A DNA stretch of 64,000 bases from CAYMRL01 sp964398985 (GTDB taxonomy: Bacteria; Deinococcota; Deinococci; Deinococcales; Trueperaceae), in NCBI GenBank assembly GCA_964398985.1, contig CAYNOS010000005.1, positions 1 to 64,000 of the forward strand. The letters are read 5' to 3'. Of the stretch, positions 50,076-58,873 are shown piece after piece. The first letter of the stretch is position 1; every line of letters begins with the position of its first letter. The notes beneath the pieces were generated by a model, which worked only from the letters and a program-made list of their open reading frames with translations, was not told the origin of the DNA and made no database searches. The position numbers and the translations under genes were made by a program.

Positions 50076-50891
50076 TCAATCAAGTGACGTAACAGCGTCC
50101 CCAACGCGCAACTCACCCATGCCGTCGTGCGCCAGGTACTGCCCGAACAGCACCTTGCTGCCCGCGCGCCGGAACGTGGCCAGCGTCCGCAGAGGCTCAC
50201 GGCCCACCGATCCGGTCGCCTGGTCGACGGTGGTGATCGCGCACCTGTCGCACGGCTTGCACACGCGGAACTCCACTTCGCCGATGCGAACGCGGCGCCA
50301 ACCGTCCTCGGCGAACGCCTCGCAGCCGCTCACGACGAGGTTCGGGCGGAAGCGGTTCATGGGCAGGGGATCTTCGCCGCGCTCGACCAGCCGGCGGTTC
50401 AGCTCTTCGAGAGAGCCCTCCGAGATCAGCAGGAAGGGGTAGCCGTCGGCGAACCCGACGCTGTCACCGACCGCGGCGTGGTCGAGGTTCACCTGCCTGC
50501 CGCCGCCGGGAGGCAACCTCACCAACTGGTAGTCGGCGCCCAGGAAGCTGCTCAGCCACTCGTCGGGCGTCGGCCCGGTCGGCATCGCTGCAACGCGGTC
50601 GCCCCAGACCCGCACTTCGCGCCTCGCCACGTCCTGGACAGCTGCGACGGTGACCGCACCGGCTCCGGGCGCGCTGAGGGTCAACCGCTCGCCGTCGACG
50701 GTGGCGGTGATCAGGCACAGGCGCGGCTCCTCGCGCTGCGTGAGGAACTCGCCGTCCGAGTCGACCACCAGCCACTGCCGGTCGTGTTCGAGGCCGGTGG
50801 CAACGAGTTTCGAGCGCTCGAGTGCCTGACCACGAGCCGACTTCAGAGGGTAGACGTTGAGCGCGCTGAGCACGCCGACGTGCGTGGTCAC
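50076..50891 (-). CDS. MOSC domain protein
   Basis: Cytoplasmic protein of 271 residues with the MOSC N-terminal beta-barrel (VGVLSALNVYPLKSARGQALE, GLEHDRQWLVVD) and the C-terminal MOSC domain (NRFRPNLVVSG, EVEFRVCKPCDRCAITTVDQ). The CKPCDRC segment includes the conserved sulfur-binding Cys; relatives include YcbX and mARC, molybdenum-cofactor enzymes reducing N-hydroxylated compounds. GTG 50891 preferred because TATCTT on the same strand (50901-50906) ends 9 nt before it; GTG 50924 is the longer alternative. Confidence 0.87.
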   Translation of the reverse strand: MTTHVGVLSALNVYPLKSARGQALERSKLVATGLEHDRQWLVVDSDGEFLTQREEPRLCLITATVDGERLTLSAPGAGAVTVAAVQDVARREVRVWGDRVAAMPTGPTPDEWLSSFLGADYQLVRLPPGGGRQVNLDHAAVGDSVGFADGYPFLLISEGSLEELNRRLVERGEDPLPMNRFRPNLVVSGCEAFAEDGWRRVRIGEVEFRVCKPCDRCAITTVDQATGSVGREPLRTLATFRRAGSKVLFGQYLAHDGMGELRVGDAVTSLD

Positions 50892-51009
50892 GGTGCGCAG
50901 AAGATACCTCAGAGCAGGGCGCACGAAGAGGCGGGACGCCGTCAGCCGGCGTCCCGCTCACTTTCCGGTCCTCACTTCATGGGACCCGGCGGAGTCTACG
51001 AGCACTGAC

Positions 51010-51246
51010 TCAGGCGCGCTCGAATCCGCCGCGCCTGCTGGCGACGTGCTCGTGTGATTTCAGAAACTCGTCGACGCGGCGCTGGGCCTCGTCGCGGGTG
51101 ATGCCGTACCGCTCCTGGACGCGCCCGGCGAGCTTGTCGAAGTCGCCCTCGGCGGCCATCATGTCGTCGTCGGTCAGCTCGCCCCACTGCTCTTTGATGC
51201 TGCCCTTGAGCTGCTTCCAGTTGCCTTGCAGGATGTCTCGGTTCAT
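51010..51246 (-). CDS. CsbD family stress-response protein
   Basis: 78 residues, almost entirely the CsbD domain: MNRDILQGNWKQLKGSIKEQ, WGELTDDD, EGDFDKLAGRVQERYG. Small helical protein of unknown biochemical role, induced by general stress in other bacteria. AAGGAG 9 nt before the ATG. A hairpin with an 8-bp stem stands just upstream of the ribosome site in the leader. Confidence 0.93.
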   Translation of the reverse strand: MNRDILQGNWKQLKGSIKEQWGELTDDDMMAAEGDFDKLAGRVQERYGITRDEAQRRVDEFLKSHEHVASRRGGFERA

Positions 51247-51264
51247 TTCGATCTCCTTCTCCAG

Positions 51265-51289
51265 ACCGGGGAGGAACCTCGTCCCCGGT
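51265..51289 (-). promoter_or_regulatory. Leader hairpin before the CsbD gene
   Basis: ACCGGGGA / TCCCCGGT, a perfect 8-bp stem with a 9-base loop, ends about 12 nt before the AAGGAG ribosome site of the CsbD gene. Could protect the mRNA 5' end or influence translation. TAGGTT further upstream (51297-51302 on the minus strand) is a possible -10 box that would put the hairpin at the very 5' end. Confidence 0.45.
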
Positions 51290-51349
51290 TACGTGCAACC
51301 TAGACGACCAACGTGAAACGCCGTGGCGAACGACATGTGACGCCTGAGC

Positions 51350-51370
51350 CGGGCGCCTCCAGGGCGCCCG
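51350..51370. repeat. GC-rich inverted repeat in a divergent intergenic region
   Basis: CGGGCGCC / GGCGCCCG, 8-bp stem with a 5-base loop, between the divergent CsbD and lipoprotein genes. No T-tract on either side; could be an operator or structural element. Confidence 0.35.
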
Positions 51371-51424
51371 TCGGGTTGCTTCGCACAGACCGCTGAGCCG
51401 CGGTTGTGTAAGTTGAATGAGAAC

Positions 51425-53323
51425 ATGAAAGCCGCTCCTGCCGCGCGTGACCGGACACGGCCGCGCCGATCAGCCTCGCGCGCCATCCGGCGCCTGGCGT
51501 CGTGGTGGCTCGCGGCGTTGCTGCTGCTCGCCGCCTGCACGCAGAGTCCCGTTGCGCCGCCCCTGTTGACGCTCTCGCCTGCCAGCGTCGAGTTGCTTCC
51601 TGGTTCCGAGGTCTCCCTACAAGCGCACCTCGCCCCGGAGGATCCGAACGTCGCTTACGCCTGGTCGGCAACTGCGGGCTCGCTCGCGAGCGCGGGAGCC
51701 GCGGCCAGCTACACGGCGCCCAACGAACCAGGCAGCTACTCGGTCGCGGTTCACCTGCTCGGAGACCCGTCCGTCTCTGCGGCAGCCGCCGTGACCGTGA
51801 TACCGCTCCCGACGGTGCCGACCCTGACGCTGTCGCCCGACGCCGCACAGGTGCAAATCGGCTCGACCACCACCTTCACCGCCACGCTCGAGCCCCCTGA
51901 TCCCGACGCCACCTTCACCTGGTCGAGCGCGGCCGGCGTGCTGTCCGGCTCCGGCGCTGCCATCGAGTACGTCGCGCCGGCCGAACCCGGCGAGGACCTC
52001 CTCGAGGTCCGGCTGAACAGCGACCCGAGCGTGATGGCCACGGCCGCGATCACCGTGAACGTCCCCTTGAACCCTGCGCAGGTACTGCTCTCCCCGAAAG
52101 GCGGCAGCAGCAGCATCCTCACGGGCCGCAGCCTCGAACTGGTCCTGCAGACGGACGGCACCCCCGGCGAGATCGAGTGGCACGCTGCCGGCGGCACGAT
52201 CGTCCCCACCGACACGGGCGCCGTGTACACCGCCGGCTTCGACGCGGGCCAGTTCGTCGTCAGCGCGGAGTACGCGGACTTCCCCAGCACCCGGTCCGAG
52301 CTCACCATCACGGTGTCGCTCGGCGCGTTGGACGAGGCGTTCTCGATCGTGGTGATCCCCGACACCCAGACGATCGTGCGTTACGTGGATACGGCGCCGC
52401 TGATGGTCGGCATCGGCGAGTGGATCGTCGCTGCCGTCGAGGACCGCAACATCGCGTTCGTCACGCAGGTCGGGGACGTGGTTTGGCATCCCGACAGGAG
52501 CTCACAATGGAACCGCGCGCTCGCGGGCCTCGATCTGCTTCACGGCGAGGTGCCGTACTCGGTGTCGCTCGGCGACCACGAGTACCTCGCCGAGGAGTTC
52601 AAGGACGGCGACACCTCCGCCTTCCGCTCGCGCTTCGGCCCGGAACGCTTCGACGGCTTCGACTGGTACCGCGGCGCCCACCCAGACGGCCTCAGCCACT
52701 ACCAGATCTTCGAAGCTGGCGGCCGCGAGTTCCTGCACCTGAACCTCGAGTGGGAGCCGGTCGGCCCGGCCAGCGTGGCGGGCACGCCGATGGCATGGGC
52801 ACGCAGCGTCCTGGAGGCCAACCCCGGCCTGCCCACGCTGATCACCACCCACGCCTACCTGTGGGACATGGAGGGAGAAGAGGGCCATTTCCCAGACAGC
52901 GCCCGCGAGGGCAAGTGGGAGTTCGGCGCGCCGGCCGGCCTCAGCACCACCAGTGGCGTCGGCATCTACGAGGCGCTGGTGAAGCCGTTCCCGCAGGTCT
53001 TCATGGTGTTCAACGGGCATTATCACAAGGCAGAAGACGAGCCGTCGCGGCGCGGCGAGTACCACCAGGTCAGCTACAACGACGAAGGTTCAGAGGTCTA
53101 CGAGATGCTCGCCAACTACCAGTGGGTGGGCGACCACCGGGAGGGTGACGACTGGCTCCGCATCGTCACGTTCACTCCTGGAGGCGCGGGCGACCTGGAC
53201 CGCATCGACGTCGAGACGTTCTCGCCTGAGCGCTTCGCGAATGGCCAGAACGCGTTCAAGACCGGCGCGTGGTCGCAGTTCGGCTTCGACCTCGACTTCG
53301 CGGAGCGCTTCGATCTGCCTTGA
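51425..53323 (+). CDS. Secreted lipoprotein with Ig-like repeats and metallophosphoesterase domain
   Basis: 632 residues. Arg-rich N-terminus, membrane helix and lipobox LLAACTQ. Three tandem beta-sandwich Ig-like repeats of about 85 residues follow; the first two share LTLSP ... YTAPNEPGSYSV and YVAPAEPGEDLLEV. From about residue 305 comes a calcineurin-like metallophosphoesterase: VVIPDTQ, VTQVGDVVW, SLGDHEY, THAYL and NGHYHK provide the metal ligands. An extracellular phosphoesterase anchored in the membrane. ATG 51425 has no Shine-Dalgarno; TAAGTT at 51409-51414 may be the -10 box. Confidence 0.88.
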   Translation: MKAAPAARDRTRPRRSASRAIRRLASWWLAALLLLAACTQSPVAPPLLTLSPASVELLPGSEVSLQAHLAPEDPNVAYAWSATAGSLASAGAAASYTAPNEPGSYSVAVHLLGDPSVSAAAAVTVIPLPTVPTLTLSPDAAQVQIGSTTTFTATLEPPDPDATFTWSSAAGVLSGSGAAIEYVAPAEPGEDLLEVRLNSDPSVMATAAITVNVPLNPAQVLLSPKGGSSSILTGRSLELVLQTDGTPGEIEWHAAGGTIVPTDTGAVYTAGFDAGQFVVSAEYADFPSTRSELTITVSLGALDEAFSIVVIPDTQTIVRYVDTAPLMVGIGEWIVAAVEDRNIAFVTQVGDVVWHPDRSSQWNRALAGLDLLHGEVPYSVSLGDHEYLAEEFKDGDTSAFRSRFGPERFDGFDWYRGAHPDGLSHYQIFEAGGREFLHLNLEWEPVGPASVAGTPMAWARSVLEANPGLPTLITTHAYLWDMEGEEGHFPDSAREGKWEFGAPAGLSTTSGVGIYEALVKPFPQVFMVFNGHYHKAEDEPSRRGEYHQVSYNDEGSEVYEMLANYQWVGDHREGDDWLRIVTFTPGGAGDLDRIDVETFSPERFANGQNAFKTGAWSQFGFDLDFAERFDLP

Positions 53324-53329
53324 GCGCGA

Positions 53330-54223
53330 CTAGGCGCGCCGCAGCACGTCGCCTTCCTTGATCAGCGCTCCCTCTTCGAGCAGCTCCGCAACCAGGCACT
53401 CGAGCATCGCGTAACCGCGGAACTCGAGCTGCTTGTCAATGGCCTGGCAGACGTCGCGCCACAGCGCGCTGAACGTCACACCGGTGGCCGCCTCCAGGGT
53501 GCGCTCCTCGACCTCGCTGAGGAACGCCTGGGTCGCGCGCGTCGCTGCGGCCGCTGCCTCAGGTCCCAACGGCGGATGGTGAGCGGCGTAGACGGTGCGG
53601 ACCTCGCCGGTCTCGATCAGTTGCAGCAGCCGCTCTAGGCTCGACTGGAACACCCTGGCCCCCTGGTAACCGTGGAAGAACGGCGCCGGCAGGGCGAGGA
53701 GTACGTCGCCCATGAACAGCTCACCGCGCCGCCGGTCGAGGAACGCCACCTCCTCGAGCTTGTGCCCCGGCAGCTCGAGCGTGCGGAGCTCGGTGTCGTC
53801 GTCGAGACGAAACGTGACCCCCTCACCGATGACGAGGTCGACGGGCACGGGGCCGTCGACCAGCCCGAGGATCTCCTCGCGCTGTTCGCGACTGTCGGGC
53901 AGTTCGTCGGTGACCAGGCAGAACTCGCGGTAGTGGGTCTCCAAGTCCTCGAACCATGCGAGCGCGCCGGCGGCGGCGAAGCGCGCGCCCGTGGCTCGCT
54001 TCACCGCTTCGTTGCAGCCGATGTGGTCGACGTGGGCGTGCGTGAGCAGCACGACGCCGACGTTGCCGAGCTGGCGGCACAGCGCGAGCACCCCTGGGCG
54101 CAGCGACGCGATGCCGGTGTCGATCAGCACACTGAAGTCGCGGCCGCGCACACCGTAGACGTTGAGGGGCACGCCCGGCATCAACTCGACGCCGGTGCTG
54201 AGGATGTGCGGCGGGAGCGTCAC
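53330..54223 (-). CDS. Metallo-beta-lactamase fold hydrolase
   Basis: 297 residues. Metal ligands THAHVDHIG (His62, His64, Asp66, His67), LPGHKLEEV, FMGDVL and YAAHHPP are all in place, so a binuclear hydrolase (lactonase, thioesterase or similar). GTG 54223 overlaps the enolase-family gene stop (GTGA), making it the last gene of the catabolic operon. In that context it might open a sugar lactone made by the SDR dehydrogenase, which is inference. Confidence 0.88.
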   Translation of the reverse strand: MTLPPHILSTGVELMPGVPLNVYGVRGRDFSVLIDTGIASLRPGVLALCRQLGNVGVVLLTHAHVDHIGCNEAVKRATGARFAAAGALAWFEDLETHYREFCLVTDELPDSREQREEILGLVDGPVPVDLVIGEGVTFRLDDDTELRTLELPGHKLEEVAFLDRRRGELFMGDVLLALPAPFFHGYQGARVFQSSLERLLQLIETGEVRTVYAAHHPPLGPEAAAAATRATQAFLSEVEERTLEAATGVTFSALWRDVCQAIDKQLEFRGYAMLECLVAELLEEGALIKEGDVLRRA

Positions 54224-55458
54224 CGCTCCGCGGGCGCCAGCTTCGGCGCCTTCGGGTCGGCGTAGGACCTCTCGGGCATGATCGTGACCCAACCGGGGCG
54301 GCCGGGGTCGCGGTCGTAGGGGTAGCCGCCGAGCTCGCGGTAGAGCTCGGCGTACTCCTCGACCTTGGCGCGGTCCAACGCGACGCCCAGCCCATGACCC
54401 TTGGGTACCGCGATGGCGCCGTTCTCGTAGCGCATCAGGCCGCCTTGGATAACGTCGTCGGCGAGGTGGTGGTAGTGGGCGTCGGCCGCGAAGCCGAGGT
54501 TCGGCAACGTGGCGCCGAGGTGCAACATGGTGGCGAGCTGCACGCCGAGCTCGCCCGAGGAATGCACCGCCGCCCCCCACTGGAACGTCTCGAGCACCTG
54601 GCCGGCCTTGTGAGCCTGCCTGAGACCGCCCCAGAAAGTGGTGTCGAGCAGCACCACGTCGACGGCCTGCAGCCTGACGTTGGCTGCCAGCTGCTCGAAG
54701 TTCACGACCACGGTGTTGGTGGCGGTCGGCTGGCCACAGAAGTGGCGCAGCCGGCGCATGCCTTCGAGGCCGAACGTGAAGTCCTCGAGGTAGTCGTTGT
54801 TGAGGTCGCTGATCGCCTTTGCGACCCTGACGGCCTCCTCGACGCTCCACACGCTGTTGGGGTCGAGCCGCAGGCGAGCGTCGGGGAAGGCCGCGGCGAG
54901 AGCGCGGTAGACCTCGACGTCGTGGTCGGGCGGGAACACGCCGCCCTTGAGCTTGTGGGTGGTGAAGCCGTGTTCGGCGGTCAACCGCCTGGCGTGCGCG
55001 ACGATCTCGTCGGCGCCGGCCTCCCCGCCTTCATGCGCTCCCGGGTGGCGATAGAACAGGTAGCTGGCGAACGGCACCTCTTCGCGCAGGGCGCCGCCGA
55101 GCAGGTCGCAGGCGCGCAGCTCGTGGCGCTTGCCGATCAGGTCGATGCAGGCGAACTCGAGCGCCGCATGCAGTTGCATGCGGTTGTTGTAGAGCGAGGC
55201 GGTGGGGTTCATGACCTTCCAGCGGAGCAGTTCGAGTTGCCTGGGATCGTGCCCCAGCAGGTACGGCTTCAGGCCGGCGATAGCGAGCTGAGCGCTCTCG
55301 CCGCCGCCCCCCATCTCACCGACGCCGACGAGCCCGTCGTCGGTCTCGAGCTCCACCAGGGTGCGCACGAAGCGTCCCCAGTGGGCGCCGTTGGCGTGCC
55401 TGAGGGGCGCCTTGAGCGGCACGGTGACGGTGGTGGCGCGCACGTCTACGATCTTCAT
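54220..55458 (-). CDS. Enolase superfamily dehydratase, glucarate dehydratase-like
   Basis: 412 residues; mandelate-racemase/glucarate-dehydratase subgroup. Catalytic KxK pair Lys169/Lys171 (HKLKGG), metal ligands Asp199 (LRLDPNSVW), Glu225 (YLEDF) and Asn248 (PTATN), and His299 (AAVHSSGELG). Order and motifs resemble GlucD, but the HSNNHF segment of true glucarate dehydratase is changed to HSSGEL, so the acid sugar dehydrated may differ (for example rhamnonate or galactarate). ATGA overlap with the SDR gene upstream. Confidence 0.85.
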   Translation of the reverse strand: MKIVDVRATTVTVPLKAPLRHANGAHWGRFVRTLVELETDDGLVGVGEMGGGGESAQLAIAGLKPYLLGHDPRQLELLRWKVMNPTASLYNNRMQLHAALEFACIDLIGKRHELRACDLLGGALREEVPFASYLFYRHPGAHEGGEAGADEIVAHARRLTAEHGFTTHKLKGGVFPPDHDVEVYRALAAAFPDARLRLDPNSVWSVEEAVRVAKAISDLNNDYLEDFTFGLEGMRRLRHFCGQPTATNTVVVNFEQLAANVRLQAVDVVLLDTTFWGGLRQAHKAGQVLETFQWGAAVHSSGELGVQLATMLHLGATLPNLGFAADAHYHHLADDVIQGGLMRYENGAIAVPKGHGLGVALDRAKVEEYAELYRELGGYPYDRDPGRPGWVTIMPERSYADPKAPKLAPAER

Positions 55459-56291
55459 GTCGGCTCCTCGCTAGCGAGCGCGCCGTTGCCGCTTGGCGCG
55501 CCGCCGATTCCCAACAACAGCCCGCCGTCCACGACCAGGCTGGCGCCGGTCACAAACGAGGCGCGCTCGGACGCCAGGAACGCCACGCACTCGGCGACCT
55601 CGCTCGGCTTGGCGATGCGTCCCAGCGGATGCATCGCTGCGACCGCGCGGCGCAGGGCGCGCGGGTCGGGATCCAGGTCGAGGGCCGCCGCCAGCATCGG
55701 CGTGTCGACCGAGCCTGGCGCCACGCAGTTGACACGGATGCCGCGCGGCGCGAGGTCGAGCGCGAGGCTGCGCGTGAGGCCGACCAGCGCGTGCTTCGAG
55801 GTCGTGTAGCCGAGCACGTTGCGCTGGGTGGCGAACGCTTGCACCGACGCCATGTTCACGATGCTGCCGCGGGTGGCCGTGAGCGCATCCAGGGCGGCGC
55901 GGCTCACCAGGTACGCGCTCTTCAGGTTGACGTCGAGCACGGCCTCGAATGCCTCCGGCGTGGTCGCCGCGAGGTCTCCGTAGCGCTGCACGCCGGCGTT
56001 GTTCGAGACGATGTCGATGCGCCCGAAGCGCTCGAGGACCGTGGCGACGGCTTCGGTCACCGCGCTCTCGGCGCTGACGTCGACAGTCAGCGTCAGGGTC
56101 GTCTCCGCCGGCAGGGCGGCGGCGGTCGCGGCGACCGCGGATCCGTCACGGTCGAGCAGAGCCACCGCCGCCCCACGCTGCGACAGCAGCGTCGCTACGG
56201 CAGCCCCGATGCCGCTGCCGGCTCCGGTGATCAGCGCGACCTTGCCGGCGAACTCCTGCGCCGCCGGGGAAGTTGGCCTCGAGCCGTTCAC
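55455..56291 (-). CDS. SDR family sugar/polyol dehydrogenase
   Basis: Classical SDR, 278 residues. TGAGSGIG near residues 23-30, NNAG, catalytic Ser in NMASVQAF, YTTSK, and the ending FVTGASLVVDGGLLL. An Asp after the second strand (LLDRDG) suggests NAD+ preference. In this operon it would oxidise an aldose to its lactone (rhamnose or uronate-related) before the enolase-family dehydratase acts. GTG start overlaps the regulator stop (GTGA). Confidence 0.85.
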   Translation of the reverse strand: MNGSRPTSPAAQEFAGKVALITGAGSGIGAAVATLLSQRGAAVALLDRDGSAVAATAAALPAETTLTLTVDVSAESAVTEAVATVLERFGRIDIVSNNAGVQRYGDLAATTPEAFEAVLDVNLKSAYLVSRAALDALTATRGSIVNMASVQAFATQRNVLGYTTSKHALVGLTRSLALDLAPRGIRVNCVAPGSVDTPMLAAALDLDPDPRALRRAVAAMHPLGRIAKPSEVAECVAFLASERASFVTGASLVVDGGLLLGIGGAPSGNGALASEEPT

Positions 56292-57007
56292 GCGCCACCC
56301 AACCTCTCCTCGACCACCTGGGTGACCTCTGCCAGGTGGTCGTGAACGGCGCGTTCGGCGGCGACAGGGTCGCGCGAGCGCAGCGCGGCGAGAATCCCGA
56401 CGTGCTGCAGGTGGTCGCGGCGGCGGTCATCGTAGATGTCGAGCACCGCCAACTGCTCCTTGACCCGCACCTCGGTGAGGGTGTGCACGACCTCGGCGAG
56501 GAAGCGGTTCCCGGAGGCGTCGGCGATCCCGCGGTGGAAGCGCATGTTGGCGGTGAGCAGCGCCTCGTCGGCAGAGCCGCCGGTGAGGCGCGCCTCGGCG
56601 TCATGCAGCACGCCGGCAAGCGCCTCGAACGCCTCCTCGGGCGCCGCGACCGCGGCCAGGGCGGCCACTGGCGGCTCGATCAGCAGCCTCGCTCTCAGCA
56701 GCTGCAGGATGTCGCCGGCAGCCAGCTCCGAGCCGTACGGGTTGGCCAGCATCAAGCGTGGTTCGGCACTGCGGACGTAGATTCCCGAACCGTGCCGCAC
56801 CTCGACGTTGCCGGCGAGCTGCAACAGCGCCAAAGCCTCGCGCATGGTCGGGACGGCGACCGCGAAGCGCTCGGATAGCTCGCGCACGCTCGGCAGCTTG
56901 TCGCCGAACGCCAGACGCTCGTCGCGGATCAGCTTCAGCAGCAGCGGCGCCAGGCGGCTCGCGAGCGAGTCGTTAGCTCTCAGGGCGCGCGTTCCGGCAG
57001 CGCTCAC
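56288..57007 (-). CDS. GntR family transcriptional regulator, FCD type
   Basis: 239 residues. N-terminal winged helix (KLPSVRELSERFAVAVPTMREALALLQLAGNVEVRHGSGIYV) and C-terminal FCD ligand domain (about 95-230) with metal-binding His in NMRFHRGIADASGN and HLQHVGIL. FadR/UxuR/GntR-type regulators often bind sugar acids, fitting local control of this catabolic operon. It lies mid-operon, 39 bp after the isomerase gene. Confidence 0.9.
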   Translation of the reverse strand: MSAAGTRALRANDSLASRLAPLLLKLIRDERLAFGDKLPSVRELSERFAVAVPTMREALALLQLAGNVEVRHGSGIYVRSAEPRLMLANPYGSELAAGDILQLLRARLLIEPPVAALAAVAAPEEAFEALAGVLHDAEARLTGGSADEALLTANMRFHRGIADASGNRFLAEVVHTLTEVRVKEQLAVLDIYDDRRRDHLQHVGILAALRSRDPVAAERAVHDHLAEVTQVVEERLGGA

Positions 57008-57046
57008 GAGGCGGTCGCCAGCGCGGCCGGCGCCCGCTGCGTCCCT

Positions 57047-58873
57047 TCAGGTCCGGTACTCACCACGCCCCTCCTTCACGAACGCCTTGACGACGAACGC
57101 CCTCTCGCCCCCGCGGTTGACCAGCCGGTAGCAGCCCGCGGCGGCCGGCACGACGGCCGTCTCGCCGTAGTTCAGCGGCAACGCTCTGCCGCCGGCGAGC
57201 ACCTCGATGGCAGTGCCCGCGACCAGGTTGAGGACGTGGCAGGCGTCCTTCGTCTCCACCTCGACCTCGCGCTCGAACTCGATCCGGTGAACGTCGTAGA
57301 AGTGCTGAGCGTGCGTCTTCAGGTGCAGGGTGCGCCACCCCTCGCCCTGGGCTATCACCGTGGGCTGCACGAGCAACTCGGCCTCTACGACCTCGGCGTC
57401 GCGGGAGGCGTCGAAGTTGTCGAACGCCCTCGCGAGGTTGATCGGCCGTGGCTTGCCGTCGAGGTCGAGACGCTGCCAGTCGTAGACCTTGAACGTGAAG
57501 AGGTACGTGGTAGCGCTGATCTCCAGGACCACGTTGCCCGCTCCCGAGGAGTGGATGGTGCCGTTGGGGATCAGGTACAGACCGTGCCTCGCGGCCGCGA
57601 CCTTGTGAACGAAGCGGTCGACGTCGAGGGCGGCGCCGCTGGCGTTGCAGCTCTCCAGCTCGCGCCGGAACTCGTCGAGGTCGACGTCCCGCCTGAAGCC
57701 GAGGTAGATCTCGGACCCGGGAGTGGTGTCGGTGACGTAGTAGGTCTCGTCCTGGGTGAAGCCCTGGGCGAAGCGCGAGCGCACGTAGTCGTCCGAGGGG
57801 TGAACCTGCAGCGAGAGGTTGCCGCCGCCGTAGGTGTCCAAGTAGTTGAAGCGGATCGGGAATGCGACGTCGAAGCGCGGGGCCGCCTCGCCCAGCACGT
57901 TTCCGGCGGCGTGGAACATGAGGGTGTCGAACGACGCCTCCAGCAGTCGGCCCGCGCCTTCGAGCAGCAGCCCGTTCTCGGGCGTGATCAACTCGAACGA
58001 CCAGGCGTAGTTGACCGCCGGCGGCGGCAGCGCGGTGAAGTGCTCCTGCAGCCAGTGTCCGCCCCACGGCCCCGCCTCGAACCAGGGCCGGGCCCTGAAG
58101 GCGCTGCGCGACATCTCGTCGAGCGTGTCCCTGAGGCTCGCGCCGGAAGTCATGGTCGGTTCGTCGGGGCGTTGCGCGTCGACCCACAGGTCGACACGGG
58201 GTAGCAGCTCACGCTTGTGGACGGCGAGCACCGGCCAGTCGACGAAGAAGTAGCGTTTGTAGTCGCGCTTCGGGTCGGGCACACCGTCCAATCCGGCGGG
58301 CGCCTCGCCGAGAGGTGCGACGGCCCCGGCGCGCGAACGGTACTGGATCTCGTTCTTGGGCACGTCGACGTACACGAGCGTGCCGCTCACGCCGGCTAGC
58401 GCGGCGCCGGCGCCGAAGACGATGCTCAGTTCGGCGCCGTCCTCTGCCACCCGGAGCGCGATGTCGGCGAGGGCCAGGGCGTCGAAGAGCTCGCGCAGGC
58501 TGCCCGGGTAGCGGCGTCCGAAGATCGGATCGTCGCCGCCGAGGTAAGGGGCGAGCTGCTTGGCGAGGACCTCGGGGCTCTTGAGGGCGGCGCGCGCGTC
58601 ATGCCAAGCGGCGTGCGCCCCACGCCGCACCAGAGCAGCGTCGAGCCCCGCACGCAGTTCGTCCCACAGCACGCCGCCGTGGCCGTCGACGATGACGCTG
58701 CCAGTGGCCGGCAGCGCGGCCGCCAGCGCGTCGTAACCGACGAGGACCTCGCCGTGCGCCAACGCGAACGCTGGGTAGAGGTCGTACTCGCCGCTCGCGC
58801 TGAGCGGTCTGGTGACCGGCACCAGCCGCTGGTCCGTCTTGCGCACGCGGGTGGCCGAGGCGGTGGCTCTCAC
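57047..58873 (-). CDS. Class I mannose-6-phosphate isomerase-like protein, two-domain form
   Basis: 608 residues, much longer than E. coli ManA (about 390). The first roughly 240 residues form an alpha/beta domain of uncertain role (SVIVDGHGGVLWDELRAGLD). The cupin-type isomerase part follows, with zinc-site LQVHPSDDY near 356 and PNGTIHSSG near 438, and a final jelly-roll domain. Probably isomerises a hexose or hexose phosphate released from the glycan. GTG start overlaps the upstream stop (GTGA). Confidence 0.78.
   Translation of the reverse strand: MRATASATRVRKTDQRLVPVTRPLSASGEYDLYPAFALAHGEVLVGYDALAAALPATGSVIVDGHGGVLWDELRAGLDAALVRRGAHAAWHDARAALKSPEVLAKQLAPYLGGDDPIFGRRYPGSLRELFDALALADIALRVAEDGAELSIVFGAGAALAGVSGTLVYVDVPKNEIQYRSRAGAVAPLGEAPAGLDGVPDPKRDYKRYFFVDWPVLAVHKRELLPRVDLWVDAQRPDEPTMTSGASLRDTLDEMSRSAFRARPWFEAGPWGGHWLQEHFTALPPPAVNYAWSFELITPENGLLLEGAGRLLEASFDTLMFHAAGNVLGEAAPRFDVAFPIRFNYLDTYGGGNLSLQVHPSDDYVRSRFAQGFTQDETYYVTDTTPGSEIYLGFRRDVDLDEFRRELESCNASGAALDVDRFVHKVAAARHGLYLIPNGTIHSSGAGNVVLEISATTYLFTFKVYDWQRLDLDGKPRPINLARAFDNFDASRDAEVVEAELLVQPTVIAQGEGWRTLHLKTHAQHFYDVHRIEFEREVEVETKDACHVLNLVAGTAIEVLAGGRALPLNYGETAVVPAAAGCYRLVNRGGERAFVVKAFVKEGRGEYRT

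Noticed and set aside
54220..55458. Assignment as true D-glucarate dehydratase (gudD)
   Set aside because: The KxK pair and metal ligands are present, but the His-containing HSNNHF segment is changed, so substrate identity cannot be claimed.
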